NCBI GenBank assembly: GCA_964344145.1
Contig: CAYFME010000010.1
Coordinates: 1-49,053 of the forward strand
From: JABJOE01 sp964344145
GTDB taxonomy: Bacteria; Patescibacteriota; Patescibacteriia; UBA9934
Direction: 5' to 3'
Length of the DNA stretch: 49,053 bases
In this document: piece by piece, positions 38,068-46,356 of the stretch
Position numbering within the stretch: the stretch's first letter is position 1
Layout of the letters: each line of letters begins with the position of its first letter
Notes under the pieces: generated by a model
Database searches by the model: none
Told to the model about the DNA's origin: nothing
Seen by the model: only the letters and a program-made list of their open reading frames with translations
Made by a program: the position numbers and the translations under genes

Positions 38068-38466
38068 ATGGGCAGCTCGCCCAAGACCACTCGACGCGGT
38101 GGTGATCGTATCGTCCCCACGGGACGTATCGTCATCTCCGAGTCGCGCAACGGTCACTTCCCGGATCTTCCCAAGGGACGGTCTTTCCGCGACCACACCA
38201 CGATCGTGATCGGGCGCTCGCCCGGTGCGCATCTCAGGATCTCGGATCGATTCACCGGGGTCTCGCGTATCCACTGCTTCTTCCGTCGTAACGTCGACGA
38301 GAAGACGTGGACGCTCTGGGTCGGTAACAACGAGGTCGTCTGCAACGGCCACGCTGTCACGACTTCGATCACCATCGAGCCCAACGCGATCTACTTCCTT
38401 ACCCTTGGTGAGGCTGGAAGGCGCTATCACCTCCGGGTGAGGCTCGAGATGATGCCGGCGCGCTAG
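38068..38466 (+). CDS. Stand-alone FHA-domain protein
   Basis: 132 residues. The forkhead-associated domain spans about 40-125: IVIGRSPGAHLRISDRFTGVSRIHCFF contains the GR...SxxH phosphothreonine-binding signature. FHA domains bind phosphothreonine partners, usually of Ser/Thr kinases; no kinase is in the window. The ATG at 38068 follows AAGGA by four bases; the ATG at 38056 is an alternative. GC-rich, with a canonical promoter and terminator hairpin, as in the accessory set. Confidence 0.85.
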   Translation: MGSSPKTTRRGGDRIVPTGRIVISESRNGHFPDLPKGRSFRDHTTIVIGRSPGAHLRISDRFTGVSRIHCFFRRNVDEKTWTLWVGNNEVVCNGHAVTTSITIEPNAIYFLTLGEAGRRYHLRVRLEMMPAR

Positions 38467-38509
38467 GCGCCAACAACGTACGCATCGGGGGACGACCCCG
38501 GACATGCGG

Positions 38510-38532
38510 CCCACCGACTTTACGTCGGTGGG
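38510..38532 (+). terminator. Hairpin after the FHA gene
   Basis: CCCACCGAC (38510-38518), loop TTTAC, GTCGGTGGG (38524-38532), followed by TTCTTC. Confidence 0.65.
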
Positions 38533-38555
38533 TTCTTCAGTTACGCTTTTTGAAC

Positions 38556-39023
38556 ATGGATCAATATCGACCAAACGCGGCAGTGATTGTGACCGATGGA
38601 AGCGGTCGCGTTTTGTTATGTCAGCGATTAGATGATCCTGAGAATATCCAAGCCGTTCAGGGAGGAATCGACGATGGGGAGGCCGTGCAGCAGGCGGCGG
38701 AGCGCGAGCTGTACGAGGAGCTTGGTATCACCCCCGAGCAGTTTGAGTTTAAGCAAGCGCTTATTGACACACATCGCTACGACTGGACACCAGAATTTCA
38801 GAAAAAGATCGCACACACCGGATTGGTCGGCCAGGAGCAGACGTTTTTTCTGGCACAAGTTGATCCTGACGTAGCGTTTGATTTAGATATTCATCATCGA
38901 GAGTTTGAAAAAGTTTGGTGGGATAGCCCGGAGGAGATGGTTGCAAAAGCCTGGCCACCAAAGCGACCAGGTTTGCAAGCGGCACTCACCGCGTTTGGGT
39001 TACTCCGCGTCCGTGAAGGATAA
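38556..39023 (+). CDS. Nudix hydrolase (RppH/Ap4A type)
   Basis: 155 residues. The Nudix box is complete: GGIDDGEAVQQAAERELYEELGI (G at about 38 to I at 60) fits GX5EX7REUXEEXGU. The opening YRPNAAVIVTDGSGRVLLCQR and the late WWDSPEEMV resemble RppH, which removes pyrophosphate from mRNA 5' ends or cleaves Ap4A. The ATG at 38556 is preferred to a TTG two codons earlier. Its end overlaps the convergent next gene by 24 bp. Confidence 0.9.
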   Translation: MDQYRPNAAVIVTDGSGRVLLCQRLDDPENIQAVQGGIDDGEAVQQAAERELYEELGITPEQFEFKQALIDTHRYDWTPEFQKKIAHTGLVGQEQTFFLAQVDPDVAFDLDIHHREFEKVWWDSPEEMVAKAWPPKRPGLQAALTAFGLLRVREG

Positions 39024-39692
39024 ACTGTTGGCGATCTCTTGCACGGCTTTCTCCGCGTTACCAATCGTATCTTCCAAGTCAGTGCGTCGGAGACTTTGAG
39101 CACTCAAGGCGATACCATAAAAAGTGTGATCAGGATGTGAGGCAAGGTATACATACGTTTCCTCAACGTCCCAGCCGAACCAGGAGGTGGCGCCGCCCAA
39201 GCGGGCGAAGGTAACCCCGCTATCGTTGATCAAGACTTCACAAGCCTCATCTGGCTGCATGTAATACGCGGGAAGATCCCAGTCGGTGTCGCAAAAACGT
39301 TGAACGACCTCTTCGCTCGTTGCCTCAACAGCAATGTCACCCCACCAGCCGTCGCGGCCCATCACCTCACCTTCACTGAGTAGAACCATGAACGGTGTGT
39401 CGTATGTGGAGATGGTGGCTTCCATGCGATACTCGGATGACTCCTCGGGCGGAACCCCAACCCATTCGGTCAGATCACCCCATGCCGCGGGGTAGGAGAA
39501 GGCAACGCCAAGCTCCTCACTTTCAAAGTCGCGGTATCGACTTCCGTCGTAGGTAACGTCCGGTCCGTCATCGATGAGTCCGCTGCTGCTCGTGAATTCA
39601 TTGCTTTTTACGGTGTAGTAGCCGGCGACTACAAGGATCGCCACGATAACAACCACGAGCGTGATTTTAAGCGCTTGATTCTTTTTCATCAT
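39000..39692 (-). CDS. Membrane-anchored protein of unknown function
   Basis: 230 residues. Basic start MMKKNQALK, one membrane helix (ITLVVVIVAILVVAGYYTV), then an extracytoplasmic beta-rich domain (FESEELGVAFSYPAAWGDLTEW) that resembles the lipoprotein at 10657-11193 in its first strands. Acidic, with two cysteines in CDTDWDLPAYYMQPDEACEV. Function unknown. TGTTACACT lies eight bases before the ATG at 39692. It overlaps the Nudix gene at the 3' end. Confidence 0.75.
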   Translation of the reverse strand: MMKKNQALKITLVVVIVAILVVAGYYTVKSNEFTSSSGLIDDGPDVTYDGSRYRDFESEELGVAFSYPAAWGDLTEWVGVPPEESSEYRMEATISTYDTPFMVLLSEGEVMGRDGWWGDIAVEATSEEVVQRFCDTDWDLPAYYMQPDEACEVLINDSGVTFARLGGATSWFGWDVEETYVYLASHPDHTFYGIALSAQSLRRTDLEDTIGNAEKAVQEIANSLSFTDAE

Positions 39693-39700
39693 ACAAACGC

Positions 39701-39706
39701 AGTGTA
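39701..39706 (-). promoter_or_regulatory. Extended -10 box at gene 39000-39692
   Basis: TGTTACACT on the minus strand, hexamer 39701-39706, 8 bases before the ATG at 39692. Confidence 0.45.
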
Positions 39707-39714
39707 ACAACAAA

Positions 39715-39734
39715 CACCTTCCGGATGGAAGGTG
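39715..39734 (-). terminator. Terminator of tRNA-Gly
   Basis: CACCTTCC/GGAAGGTG (39715-39722 with 39727-39734), on the minus strand followed by TTTGTTGTT. It lies just upstream of the -10 box of the next gene. Confidence 0.75.
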
Positions 39735-39739
39735 GCTGT

Positions 39740-39814
<75 letters not shown>

Positions 39815-39911
39815 GTTTGCAACGGCATTCTAGCCGATGGCCCTTAAATCGTCAACACGACAAATCAGGACCTTTGCGCTACACTGGAGCCATCATTCGT
39901 TAACGTTTTGT

Positions 39912-40334
39912 ATGGAAATTAATTATTTGGCGGTACTTGTGGCCGCAATCGCCTCCATGGTTCTCGGGGCTTGGTGGTTTTCGCCGGCAGGCTTTGGCAA
40001 GGCTTGGATGAAGGAGATGGGCTTTACTAAGGAGGATATGGAAAAGGCCAAAAAGAAAGGAATGGGTAAGTCTTACGCGATTATGTTCGTGGGCTCACTT
40101 GTGATGGCGGGAGTTTTGGATCATGTCATTACTGTAAGTCAGCAAGTATCTGATTTTCCTGAACTTAAGCACGGTCTCATAATTGGTTTTGGCATGTGGC
40201 TTGGATTCATCGCGACCGTCGGACTCGGTATGGTCCTTTGGAATAACAAGAGCTGGAAGCTGTACTGTATTACCATGGGGTACTGGCTTGTTCTTCTTTT
40301 GGTGATGGGAGGAATTCTTTCATCTTGGTCATAA
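39912..40334 (+). CDS. DUF1761 family membrane protein
   Basis: 140 residues with four helices. The pattern NYLAVLVAAIASMVLGAWWFSP followed by FGKAWMKEMGFTKEDMEKAK and GLIIGFGMWLGFIATV is typical of DUF1761, a family of unknown function. The ATG at 39912 starts the first helix. Possible promoter CGCTACACT further upstream. Confidence 0.85.
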   Translation: MEINYLAVLVAAIASMVLGAWWFSPAGFGKAWMKEMGFTKEDMEKAKKKGMGKSYAIMFVGSLVMAGVLDHVITVSQQVSDFPELKHGLIIGFGMWLGFIATVGLGMVLWNNKSWKLYCITMGYWLVLLLVMGGILSSWS

Positions 40335-40354
40335 AGTAAACATTACGAATACAT

Positions 40355-41470
40355 ATGAGTGAACACGAAGAAGCAATGCCTAACGTAGATGCCGGGAAAG
40401 ACGGTGAAGGAAGTGGGGAAACGCTTGTGCCGGAGACAGAGGCAATGGTGAAGGATCGAGAGCACCAGGAGGCAATGGCCGCGGAGGCAGAAAAGGGGAT
40501 GGCGGATCTTGTCAAAGAGATTGGCGAGTACGATAGCGATGAGGCAAAGGAGCGGGTTGAACTCGCGCAAAAGGCCTTCAACGACAAAGCCGAGGGTGCA
40601 CAGGAGCGAGCGGCGCAGTATCTTGCACGTGCAGAGATGGGAGCAGATGCAATCGCTGCCATTCGTAAAACATTCGAGGGGCTAGATAGTATTGATGAGT
40701 CCATGGATGAAGAGGGTGTTGCGATCGCGGTCGGTAATGCCCTGGAGGAACATTTCTCCGCAGACATCGACACCATCATGGACACAGTAAGTGACTTTGG
40801 CCCAGCCTTTATGATGGCCGCCAACTTCCGCGATGGGTACAAGGTAGTCATGGAAGGAGAGGATGAGCGTTCCGGTCGATTGCGCAAAATGTGGAAGCGC
40901 ACGGCAAAAGGGAATCCGCTGTTGGCACCATTTGAGTATGCATACCGCGTTGGAGCTATCGCGTTGACCGACGGCGAGACCCGCAAGGGACATGTAAAGG
41001 AGTTGAAAGACTTTGCCGCAGATTCAAGCATCCTTTGGAAGTTACTCTTGAGGGACAACAAAGAGCTTGTCGAGGAGGCTCGTTTGAAGACGCAGATGTC
41101 AGGAGACATGCTTGCTGTCATTGCGCCACTCACTGGAGGTCTTGGGCTGGAGGTGGCTGCAGCGGTGAAGATTGGCGGAAAGGGAATGGAGGCCTTCTCT
41201 GAAAAACTTGCCGCTCTGGAGAAGCGAGCTGCTGCAGGTGAGACAGTGACAAAAGGAGATATGATTGCTGAGCTTACAAGTGCTGCCGTGGACGTAACCG
41301 GCAAGGCGCCAGAAGATCTTATGGAGCTGGCTGCAACTGCTGCGATTGGTTCTGGAAAGGTGAAGAATGAAACGGCGCAGGTATTACTGGAGCTTGTGAA
41401 GGATCATCCGAAGATGGGAGTGGAGATGCTGCGTGGACTTGATGCGAAGCGCAAAGAGATAGGAGCTTAG
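40355..41470 (+). CDS. Unknown cytoplasmic helical protein
   Basis: 371 residues, no signal peptide or membrane helix, predicted almost fully helical and acidic. Repeated Ala/Glu/Lys helices (DREHQEAMAAEAEKGMADLV, ERVELAQKAFNDKAEGAQER) and a glycine-containing middle (VIAPLTGGLGLEVAAAV). I do not recognise a family. A long open frame on the opposite strand here is a shadow of its Ala/Glu-rich codons. It starts 20 bp after the DUF1761 gene and ends at a terminator formed by the palindromic repeat. Confidence 0.8.
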   Translation: MSEHEEAMPNVDAGKDGEGSGETLVPETEAMVKDREHQEAMAAEAEKGMADLVKEIGEYDSDEAKERVELAQKAFNDKAEGAQERAAQYLARAEMGADAIAAIRKTFEGLDSIDESMDEEGVAIAVGNALEEHFSADIDTIMDTVSDFGPAFMMAANFRDGYKVVMEGEDERSGRLRKMWKRTAKGNPLLAPFEYAYRVGAIALTDGETRKGHVKELKDFAADSSILWKLLLRDNKELVEEARLKTQMSGDMLAVIAPLTGGLGLEVAAAVKIGGKGMEAFSEKLAALEKRAAAGETVTKGDMIAELTSAAVDVTGKAPEDLMELAATAAIGSGKVKNETAQVLLELVKDHPKMGVEMLRGLDAKRKEIGA

Positions 41471-41483
41471 TGAGATAGCAAAA

Positions 41484-41511
41484 GCCCCCGGTCGGATGAC
41501 CGGGGGCTTTT
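41484..41511 (+). terminator. Intrinsic terminator made of the palindromic repeat core (copy D)
   Basis: CCCCCGGTC-GGAT-GACCGGGGG (41484-41505) within AAAAGC...GCTTTTGT. The 18-bp core CCCGGTCGGATGACCGGG is identical to the second hairpin of copies B and C. Confidence 0.85.
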
Positions 41512-41514
41512 GTG

Positions 41515-41718
41515 TTACGCCGCAGGCATTGCCTGCTCGCGGGCCCAGCGGATACCACTGCGGTTGCCTGCCATGTATTGCTCCTTGGCGATCTCGACTA
41601 AGAGATCCTTGATTGGCGCACTGGCTTGCTCGGGCAATCCGAGGTTGTGCATGAGTGCCGTAAAGCGATTGCACAGATCAATGTACCACTTTGCGTTTGG
41701 ATTTTTAACCGTTGCCAT
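41515..41718 (-). CDS. Small unknown protein
   Basis: 67 residues from the ATG at 41718 (MATVKNPNAKWYIDLCNRF). Helical, with a WYIDLCNRFTALMHNLGLPE start and a basic end NRSGIRWAREQAMPAA. No family recognised. The longer frame upstream lacks support. It is convergent with the helical protein and shares its terminator; the next minus gene upstream ends 17 bp away, so they may be co-transcribed. Confidence 0.6.
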   Translation of the reverse strand: MATVKNPNAKWYIDLCNRFTALMHNLGLPEQASAPIKDLLVEIAKEQYMAGNRSGIRWAREQAMPAA

Positions 41719-41735
41719 AAAGAATAGATAGTGAT

Positions 41736-43298
41736 TTATGAGGCGGAAGCGGTAGTCTGCTTCAAGGCTTCGGGGAGAACGTTGAAGCGGACGAACCAAT
41801 AGATAAGGGTTCCGCCACTTACACCGACAACGACGGCACCGAGCCAGCTCGTGTCTTCATCCGCAGACGTAAGTCCAGCGAGATCATCTTCTGTGATGTC
41901 ATCAAAGATGGTCTCGGTCTCTACTGCCTCGACGTCATTCCAGTCTCGAGCGTAGATTTTTGTCTCACCCCCTCGCGTACGAACTACGCCGGTGATTGTG
42001 TACGCACTGTGTGTGAGATCCGACCAGCTCATGCCGGTACGTTCGTTGGCGATGATCTCAATCTCGCCTGTCTCATCAGCAAGCATGAGCGTCTTGCCAT
42101 CGATACTCATAATCTCACCACTCACTTGTACGAGTGATCCAAGATCTTGATCAAACACGTCGGCAACACCCATCGCCTCCGCCTTGAGCTCTTGGGATCC
42201 AACGATGTTGATGTACGTTTTGTCCGAAATCTTTACACGTGATTCGTCGTACGCCGTTGACGGCTCTCCGCTTACTTGCACGACATCACCAACCGACAGT
42301 TCTGGCCAGTCGGCGTGGTAGAAGTAGAGCTGCATGCCATCGATAAAGGCGATTTGCGACCCAAAGGTGCCCGGCGCTGCGGTTACAACACCTTTAACAT
42401 AGGCTGAGGGCGCATCGGAAACCACATCATCTTCTCCCGTGCGTTCCGGCTCAGTGTCCGAAAGTGCTTCGTATTCATCTTGCTGATCAGTGTCATCGAC
42501 GGTTGGTTCGTCGCTTGCTGTTTCGTCTTCATACGTTTCATTGGTTACTTCTATCTCTGCTGGAAACTCGTTTGTTGCTCCAGGGGTCATCACATCTGTG
42601 ATTGCCCACGTGCCATCGTCCGCGAGCGCTAAACTTTCTCCTTTGCCAGGGGCATCCGTGTCGTCGCCATAACTCATCGCGTCGATCGTCGTGCCGGTTC
42701 CGTCGGTAAGCGTGACCGAGTCACCGCCGTTGTTTAGATTGCCTTTGATTGTCTCAACGACAAGGTACGCACCAGGTTCGAGCGTCTGCTCGGGCAGAGG
42801 CGTTGTCTTGCCAGAGCCTTCCGTGATAGTCCAGCCAGCCAGATCGATCGATGTACTTGATGGATTATAAAGCTCCATCCATTCCTCACCATCTTGCGGA
42901 TCGGAAACAAGTTCGTTGATGACAGCCGAGCCGGCGTCGTACGTGCTGTACGCCACCTCAGTTTCTTCCTCCTCGCTCACGGCCTCTCCTTCCACGAGCG
43001 AATCATCTGATGCCGTTTGCACGTCTTCTGATTCTTCTTCCCGGACGTTCTCCGGCATGTACAGTGCGTAGCAGTTGGCGAGCTGTTCCTCTGTCAATGC
43101 GACGACATCCTCTTGGACAGCCCCCTCGCTTGAATCCACGCCCGTGCTAGCTGCGTTGTACAGCGCGAGCGACGTGTCGGTTTGATCTCCCGCCGCACTC
43201 GACTCGCTGAGGTCGGATGCAGATGCGGTCTGCGCACTGGCGGGTACAGCTTGCAAAGAGAGCAAGGCAAATACTCCGAGTACATAAAGGTATCTCAT
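41736..43298 (-). CDS. Surface protein with lamin-tail domain and OB-like domain
   Basis: 520 residues. Signal peptide MRYLYVLGVFALLSLQAVPASA. A Ser/Glu/Asp-rich stretch leads to a lamin-tail domain (about 115-215: VINELVSDPQDGEEWMELYN, IDLAGWTITEGSGKTTPLPE). An acidic linker follows, then an OB-fold region resembling the nuclease-associated domains (YVKGVVTAAPGTFGSQIAFI, LSVGDVVQVSGEPS, LMLADETGEIEII), and a C-terminal helix (LGAVVVGVSGGTLIYWFV) that anchors it in the membrane. This is a known surface-protein layout in Patescibacteria. No nuclease core is present. Confidence 0.85.
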   Translation of the reverse strand: MRYLYVLGVFALLSLQAVPASAQTASASDLSESSAAGDQTDTSLALYNAASTGVDSSEGAVQEDVVALTEEQLANCYALYMPENVREEESEDVQTASDDSLVEGEAVSEEEETEVAYSTYDAGSAVINELVSDPQDGEEWMELYNPSSTSIDLAGWTITEGSGKTTPLPEQTLEPGAYLVVETIKGNLNNGGDSVTLTDGTGTTIDAMSYGDDTDAPGKGESLALADDGTWAITDVMTPGATNEFPAEIEVTNETYEDETASDEPTVDDTDQQDEYEALSDTEPERTGEDDVVSDAPSAYVKGVVTAAPGTFGSQIAFIDGMQLYFYHADWPELSVGDVVQVSGEPSTAYDESRVKISDKTYINIVGSQELKAEAMGVADVFDQDLGSLVQVSGEIMSIDGKTLMLADETGEIEIIANERTGMSWSDLTHSAYTITGVVRTRGGETKIYARDWNDVEAVETETIFDDITEDDLAGLTSADEDTSWLGAVVVGVSGGTLIYWFVRFNVLPEALKQTTASAS

Positions 43299-43386
43299 AG
43301 GGTTCTTTAATTGTTGAAGGTGCAAGGCCTTGCGAAACAAAAACTCCCCAGCTCGTTTTATGGAGAGAGGAGGTTTGTCTATATTC

Positions 43387-43415
43387 ATTACCCCATGTTT
43401 GCGGGGTGGTGTCAA
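43387..43415 (-). promoter_or_regulatory. Promoter candidate of the lamin-tail gene
   Basis: Minus-strand TTGACA (43410-43415), 17-bp spacer, GGTAAT (43387-43392). A CTCC/GGAG hairpin with following T-run lies in the leader near 43340-43375. Confidence 0.45.
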
Positions 43416-43438
43416 GGATTGACTGTGGACGGGTGTCG

Positions 43439-43849
43439 CTATTTGAGCTCGCGACTGAGGATTTCTTCGATGTCCTTTGCTGTTTGATAGGTGAAGACAC
43501 GCACGCCATCAGATCCTTTGATCATGGCCGAAAGCTGGTAAGTGTCCTCGCCGAGGTAAAGGCAGATGATCGGTTTATTAACCGATTGTGCGTAGGCGAT
43601 TTCGTAGCCAACACCAAGGCTTGGCGTTGTGACTTCTGCAACCATAATGTCACAAGAATCGATGGCTTTGAGTTCGCGTTCGTGAATTTCTTTCTTTTCT
43701 AAATCTGTTTCGCCAAACTTAGAGATCGTTTCATCAGAAACATGTTCTGAGATGAGAGACCCCTGACGTTTAAGGATTTCTACGATTTCAGAGTATTTTG
43801 GTTGATGGGCACGGCCTCCACGAATGGCTCCGGCGAAGTAGATTTTCAT
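43439..43849 (-). CDS. Nucleoside 2-deoxyribosyltransferase-like protein (DNPH1 type)
   Basis: 136 residues. KIYFAGAIRGGRAHQPKYSEI is the start of the NDT/DNPH1 fold, with LKRQGSLISEHVSDETIS, the acidic DSCDIMVAEVTTPSLGVGYEIAYA carrying the catalytic glutamate, and PIICLYLGEDTYQLSAMI. Members cleave the glycosidic bond of deoxynucleosides or their monophosphates. The start overlaps the stop of the TrmB gene (ATGA), so the regulator and enzyme form an operon. Confidence 0.85.
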   Translation of the reverse strand: MKIYFAGAIRGGRAHQPKYSEIVEILKRQGSLISEHVSDETISKFGETDLEKKEIHERELKAIDSCDIMVAEVTTPSLGVGYEIAYAQSVNKPIICLYLGEDTYQLSAMIKGSDGVRVFTYQTAKDIEEILSRELK

Positions 43850-44628
43850 AGGGTTATATCTTGCGCTGATTTCCACAAAGCGTCAAAAATGTTCTTTTGC
43901 ATTTCAAAGAGCGCACGATCTTCGATGAGGATCGCCATGGGTTCGCGTTTGCTGTAGGTCGTGTAAAGAAGCTTGTTGTCATAGAGTTGTAGATCAACCG
44001 GAGAAGAGAGAGCTCCTTTTTCAGCCACGCGAAATTGGGTGTAATCGTTATAGCGGCGGTTTTTGACAAGATCCCTCACTTTTTTGCTGTCTGGAGAGAG
44101 AAAACGTTTTTGGATTTTTTTTGCAATGCGTCTGTTTTTGTTTGCAGAGCGGATTTCTGTTCCTGGATGAGGCTTTGAGAGGTCTGCGTAGGCGCAAATC
44201 ATTTTTGGTTTTGTCAGAATAATATCCTCGAGAGCCTTTTTGTACTCTTGGAATCCTTCAAACGTACGCACACCCGGTCGACTGCCAGAGAGACGGTAGC
44301 GTTTTTTGAGCTCAGGGATAAGCTCGCGAACACGTTGTGACTCTTCTGCCAGCAGCCGTTCGCGTTCTGCCAGAAGATCATGTAGACGATCCGGATCTTC
44401 CGCAACATAGACCGTGCGCCATTCCTTTTTTACAGGGGTGACAAGGTTTTTTCCTATGAGTTGATTAAGAACATGGTAGAGCATCGTGCGTGGGAGGGGG
44501 GAGTGTGTTGTGAGTTCCTGCACGGTACTTTGCGGATACATCAGCATGAGCGTGTAGAGCTCTGCTTCTTTTTCACTCAGACCAAGTCGTTCGAGCGTTT
44601 CAATGGTTTGCGTTTTTGTTTTGGCCAT
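43846..44628 (-). CDS. TrmB family transcriptional regulator
   Basis: 260 residues from the ATG at 44628. N-terminal winged helix (ETLERLGLSEKEAELYTLML, TVQELTTHSPLPRTMLYHVL, LIGKNLVTPVKKEWRTVYVA), a coiled linker (ERERLLAEESQRVRELIPELKKRY), then a C-terminal PLD-like TrmB sensor domain (RTFEGFQEYKKALEDIILTKPKMICAYAD, LYDNKLLYTTYSKREPMAILIED). TrmB proteins sense sugars or other metabolites. Its promoter overlaps that of the divergent dUTPase gene, so autoregulation and dUTPase control are possible. Confidence 0.88.
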   Translation of the reverse strand: MAKTKTQTIETLERLGLSEKEAELYTLMLMYPQSTVQELTTHSPLPRTMLYHVLNQLIGKNLVTPVKKEWRTVYVAEDPDRLHDLLAERERLLAEESQRVRELIPELKKRYRLSGSRPGVRTFEGFQEYKKALEDIILTKPKMICAYADLSKPHPGTEIRSANKNRRIAKKIQKRFLSPDSKKVRDLVKNRRYNDYTQFRVAEKGALSSPVDLQLYDNKLLYTTYSKREPMAILIEDRALFEMQKNIFDALWKSAQDITL

Positions 44629-44692
44629 ATGTATGGATTCATTGCCGTATTTTGGGTTGTAAATATCATTTTTACAACCACGGTCCACGTTC

Positions 44693-44731
44693 TTGATTCA
44701 AAGCATAATATAGCCTATTTTTGGCTGTCAA
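44693..44731. promoter_or_regulatory. Overlapping divergent promoters of TrmB and dUTPase genes
   Basis: Plus strand: TTGATT (44693-44698), 17-bp spacer, TATTTT (44716-44721). Minus strand: TTGACA (44726-44731), 18-bp spacer, TATGCT (44702-44707). The two cannot be bound by polymerase at the same time. Confidence 0.6.
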
Positions 44732-44786
44732 GGGGTGCAGGAATTCGTCTGCAAAACTTTGACAGACCCGAACGTGAGAGAACGAC

Positions 44787-45278
44787 ATGATCGCCCTTCC
44801 TCCAGAATTGGAGGTACACGTCAGCGAAAAGGCCAAGAAGGTCGGCGTCGGCCTTCCGGCACGCAAGCACCAGGGAGATTCGGGCTTCGACCTGCGCACA
44901 ATCGTGCCGGTGACGGTCAAGCCTGGCGAGGTGGGCAGGTTCCCGACAGGTCTCAACTTCAACCTGCCAACGCATAGCGATCCAGGTTGCTGGCATGTGG
45001 GCTTGTGGATCCTGCCCAGGACCGGCCTGGCGGCAGGTAGGGGCCTCTATCCCATGGCTTGGATCGTCGATGCCGGCTACCGGGCCAAGGATGGTGATGG
45101 TCTCACTCTTGCTCTGCGCAACCTGGGCCAGGAGGTGCTCAGCTTCGAGGTGGGAGACCGTGTCGCGCAAGGTCTTCTCGTTCCCGTGTGGACCCCCAAG
45201 CTGGTCGAAATCGATGCGGGCGCGCTCGACAAGACGGCTCGAGGTGGCAAGCGTCTGGGCTCAACGGGACTCAAGTAG
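44787..45278 (+). CDS. dut: dUTPase family protein (dUTP diphosphatase)
   Basis: 163 residues. The five dUTPase motifs are present in order: GDSGFDLRTIV (I), PRTGLAAGRGL (II), AWIVDAGYRAKDGDGL (III), GDRVAQGLLVPV (IV) and ARGGKRLGSTG (V, P-loop-like). Motif III has DAGYR with the catalytic aspartate, and the tyrosine that excludes ribose. It converts dUTP to dUMP. GC-rich codon use; start ATG 44787 with GAGAG upstream. It is divergent from the TrmB-deoxyribosyltransferase operon, which links the two to deoxynucleotide balance. Confidence 0.9.
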   Translation: MIALPPELEVHVSEKAKKVGVGLPARKHQGDSGFDLRTIVPVTVKPGEVGRFPTGLNFNLPTHSDPGCWHVGLWILPRTGLAAGRGLYPMAWIVDAGYRAKDGDGLTLALRNLGQEVLSFEVGDRVAQGLLVPVWTPKLVEIDAGALDKTARGGKRLGSTGLK

Positions 45279-45319
45279 CCGTTCACAGCAAAGGAGATAG
45301 TGGTCGTGATCTGAAGGGG

Positions 45320-45589
45320 GTGCACCCCAAGGTATCCACCGCGAAGATCATCCTTCTCTTTGACGAGGACAACGGCTACTCGACAGTCGATAGACTCGTT
45401 CTGGATACGGGCTGGCACGGAAAGTTCGGGGATGATCTGAGAGAGAAGGGGCGGGAACGGGGCGTCGTCACGTTTACGTACTGGGATTGTTGGAGGCAGC
45501 CACTGGATTACTTCCAGGGGTGGGCTCGCGGCATTCGAAGACGCGCTGGTCGCTACTGCCGACGTGTCTCACTGTCCTTCAGCGCCTGA
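45320..45589 (+). CDS. Possible small unknown protein downstream of dUTPase
   Basis: 89 residues if started at the GTG at 45320. The first part (STAKIILLFDEDNGYSTVDRL) looks protein-like and codon use is GC-rich; the end is very basic (IRRRAGRYCRRVSL). AAGGAG at 45291-45296 points to a start that is not in this frame, so the true start or an error in between is unresolved. A strong hairpin follows the stop. No family recognised. Confidence 0.4.
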   Translation: MHPKVSTAKIILLFDEDNGYSTVDRLVLDTGWHGKFGDDLREKGRERGVVTFTYWDCWRQPLDYFQGWARGIRRRAGRYCRRVSLSFSA

Positions 45590-45600
45590 GATCTTCCATA

Positions 45601-45634
45601 CTTCGATCACTCACGCTCTCGTGGGTGGTCGAAG
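45601..45634 (+). terminator. Hairpin at the end of the dUTPase transcript
   Basis: CTTCGATCACTCACG (45601-45615), loop CTCT, CGTGGGTGGTCGAAG (45620-45634); 15 bp with two G-T pairs, no T-tract. Confidence 0.65.
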
Positions 45635-45655
45635 TCCACTATGTGGTCTTCGTGC

Positions 45656-45661
45656 TATCCT
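45656..45661 (+). promoter_or_regulatory. Extended -10 box at the HD-domain gene
   Basis: TGCTATCCT, hexamer 45656-45661, 7 bases before the ATG at 45669. Confidence 0.45.
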
Positions 45662-45668
45662 TATTCAT

Positions 45669-46316
45669 ATGCCATACGATGATATGCAATCTACGCGCGT
45701 GAAGGATATCTTTACGTTTCTTCAACGGTGCAACTTGCTAAAGAAAGTGCCCAGGTACACAAGCTCCCTTCCAACGGAGGGGGATTCGGTCGCCGATCAT
45801 TCTTGGCGGCTTACGCTGATGGTGATTGTCGTTGCGACGGAGTGCAAAGTGCCGATCGATGTCAGCAAGGCTGTCTCACTGGCCCTTCTTCACGATTTGG
45901 TAGAGATAAAAACAGGGGACGTCGATGCGTACCAGGTGATTTCTGGAGAGCGGTCCAAGGATGACAAGAAGGTTCTTGAGGAGCGTGCGATGATTGAGAT
46001 GACGCAAGGCTTGTCGTTTGGCGATTGGATTCATGAGTTGTGGGCGGAGTATGAAGATCAAGAATCGCTGGAGGCAAAGTTTGTTCGGGCCTTGGATAAG
46101 CTCGAAGCGTTTTTGCACATTGCCGACCGCGGGGTGAAGGCGTATATCCCTGAGGAGTTTCATAGTGACTATGCGGATCAGGCAGTGGAGGCGTTTGATG
46201 AAGCGGTGCATCATTTTCCAGAAGTTCAAGATTTGCTCAATATTGTAAAGGCCGATTTAAGAAAGAAGTTTGAGGAGGCTGGAGTGGCGTGGGTTGAAGG
46301 AGGTTTGAAGGGTTGA
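45669..46316 (+). CDS. HD-domain phosphohydrolase (YfbR/HDDC2-like 5'-nucleotidase)
   Basis: 215 residues. FLQRCNLLKKVPRYT is the family start; the metal ligands are in SVADHSWRLT (His), LALLHDLVEIKTGDV (His-Asp) and a later aspartate in VRALDKLEAFLH. HDDC2/YfbR proteins hydrolyse deoxynucleoside 5'-monophosphates. It fits the nucleotide-metabolism setting with dUTPase and the deoxyribosyltransferase. The ATG at 45669 directly follows the -10 box. Confidence 0.88.
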   Translation: MPYDDMQSTRVKDIFTFLQRCNLLKKVPRYTSSLPTEGDSVADHSWRLTLMVIVVATECKVPIDVSKAVSLALLHDLVEIKTGDVDAYQVISGERSKDDKKVLEERAMIEMTQGLSFGDWIHELWAEYEDQESLEAKFVRALDKLEAFLHIADRGVKAYIPEEFHSDYADQAVEAFDEAVHHFPEVQDLLNIVKADLRKKFEEAGVAWVEGGLKG

Positions 46317-46356
46317 TCAAAAGCGACTTTTCTGGCATGCTTGCCGAGCCAATTGG

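Noticed and set aside
40270..41304. Long minus-strand open frame of 344 codons opposite the helical protein
   Set aside because: It is Ser/Ala/Arg-rich with no motif and mirrors the Ala/Glu codons of the plus-strand gene, which has a good start and its own terminator.
44990..45050. Possible palindromic insertion in dUTPase around CCTGCC...GGCAGG
   Set aside because: Motif II aligns without extra residues, so the symmetry is probably chance in GC-rich codons.
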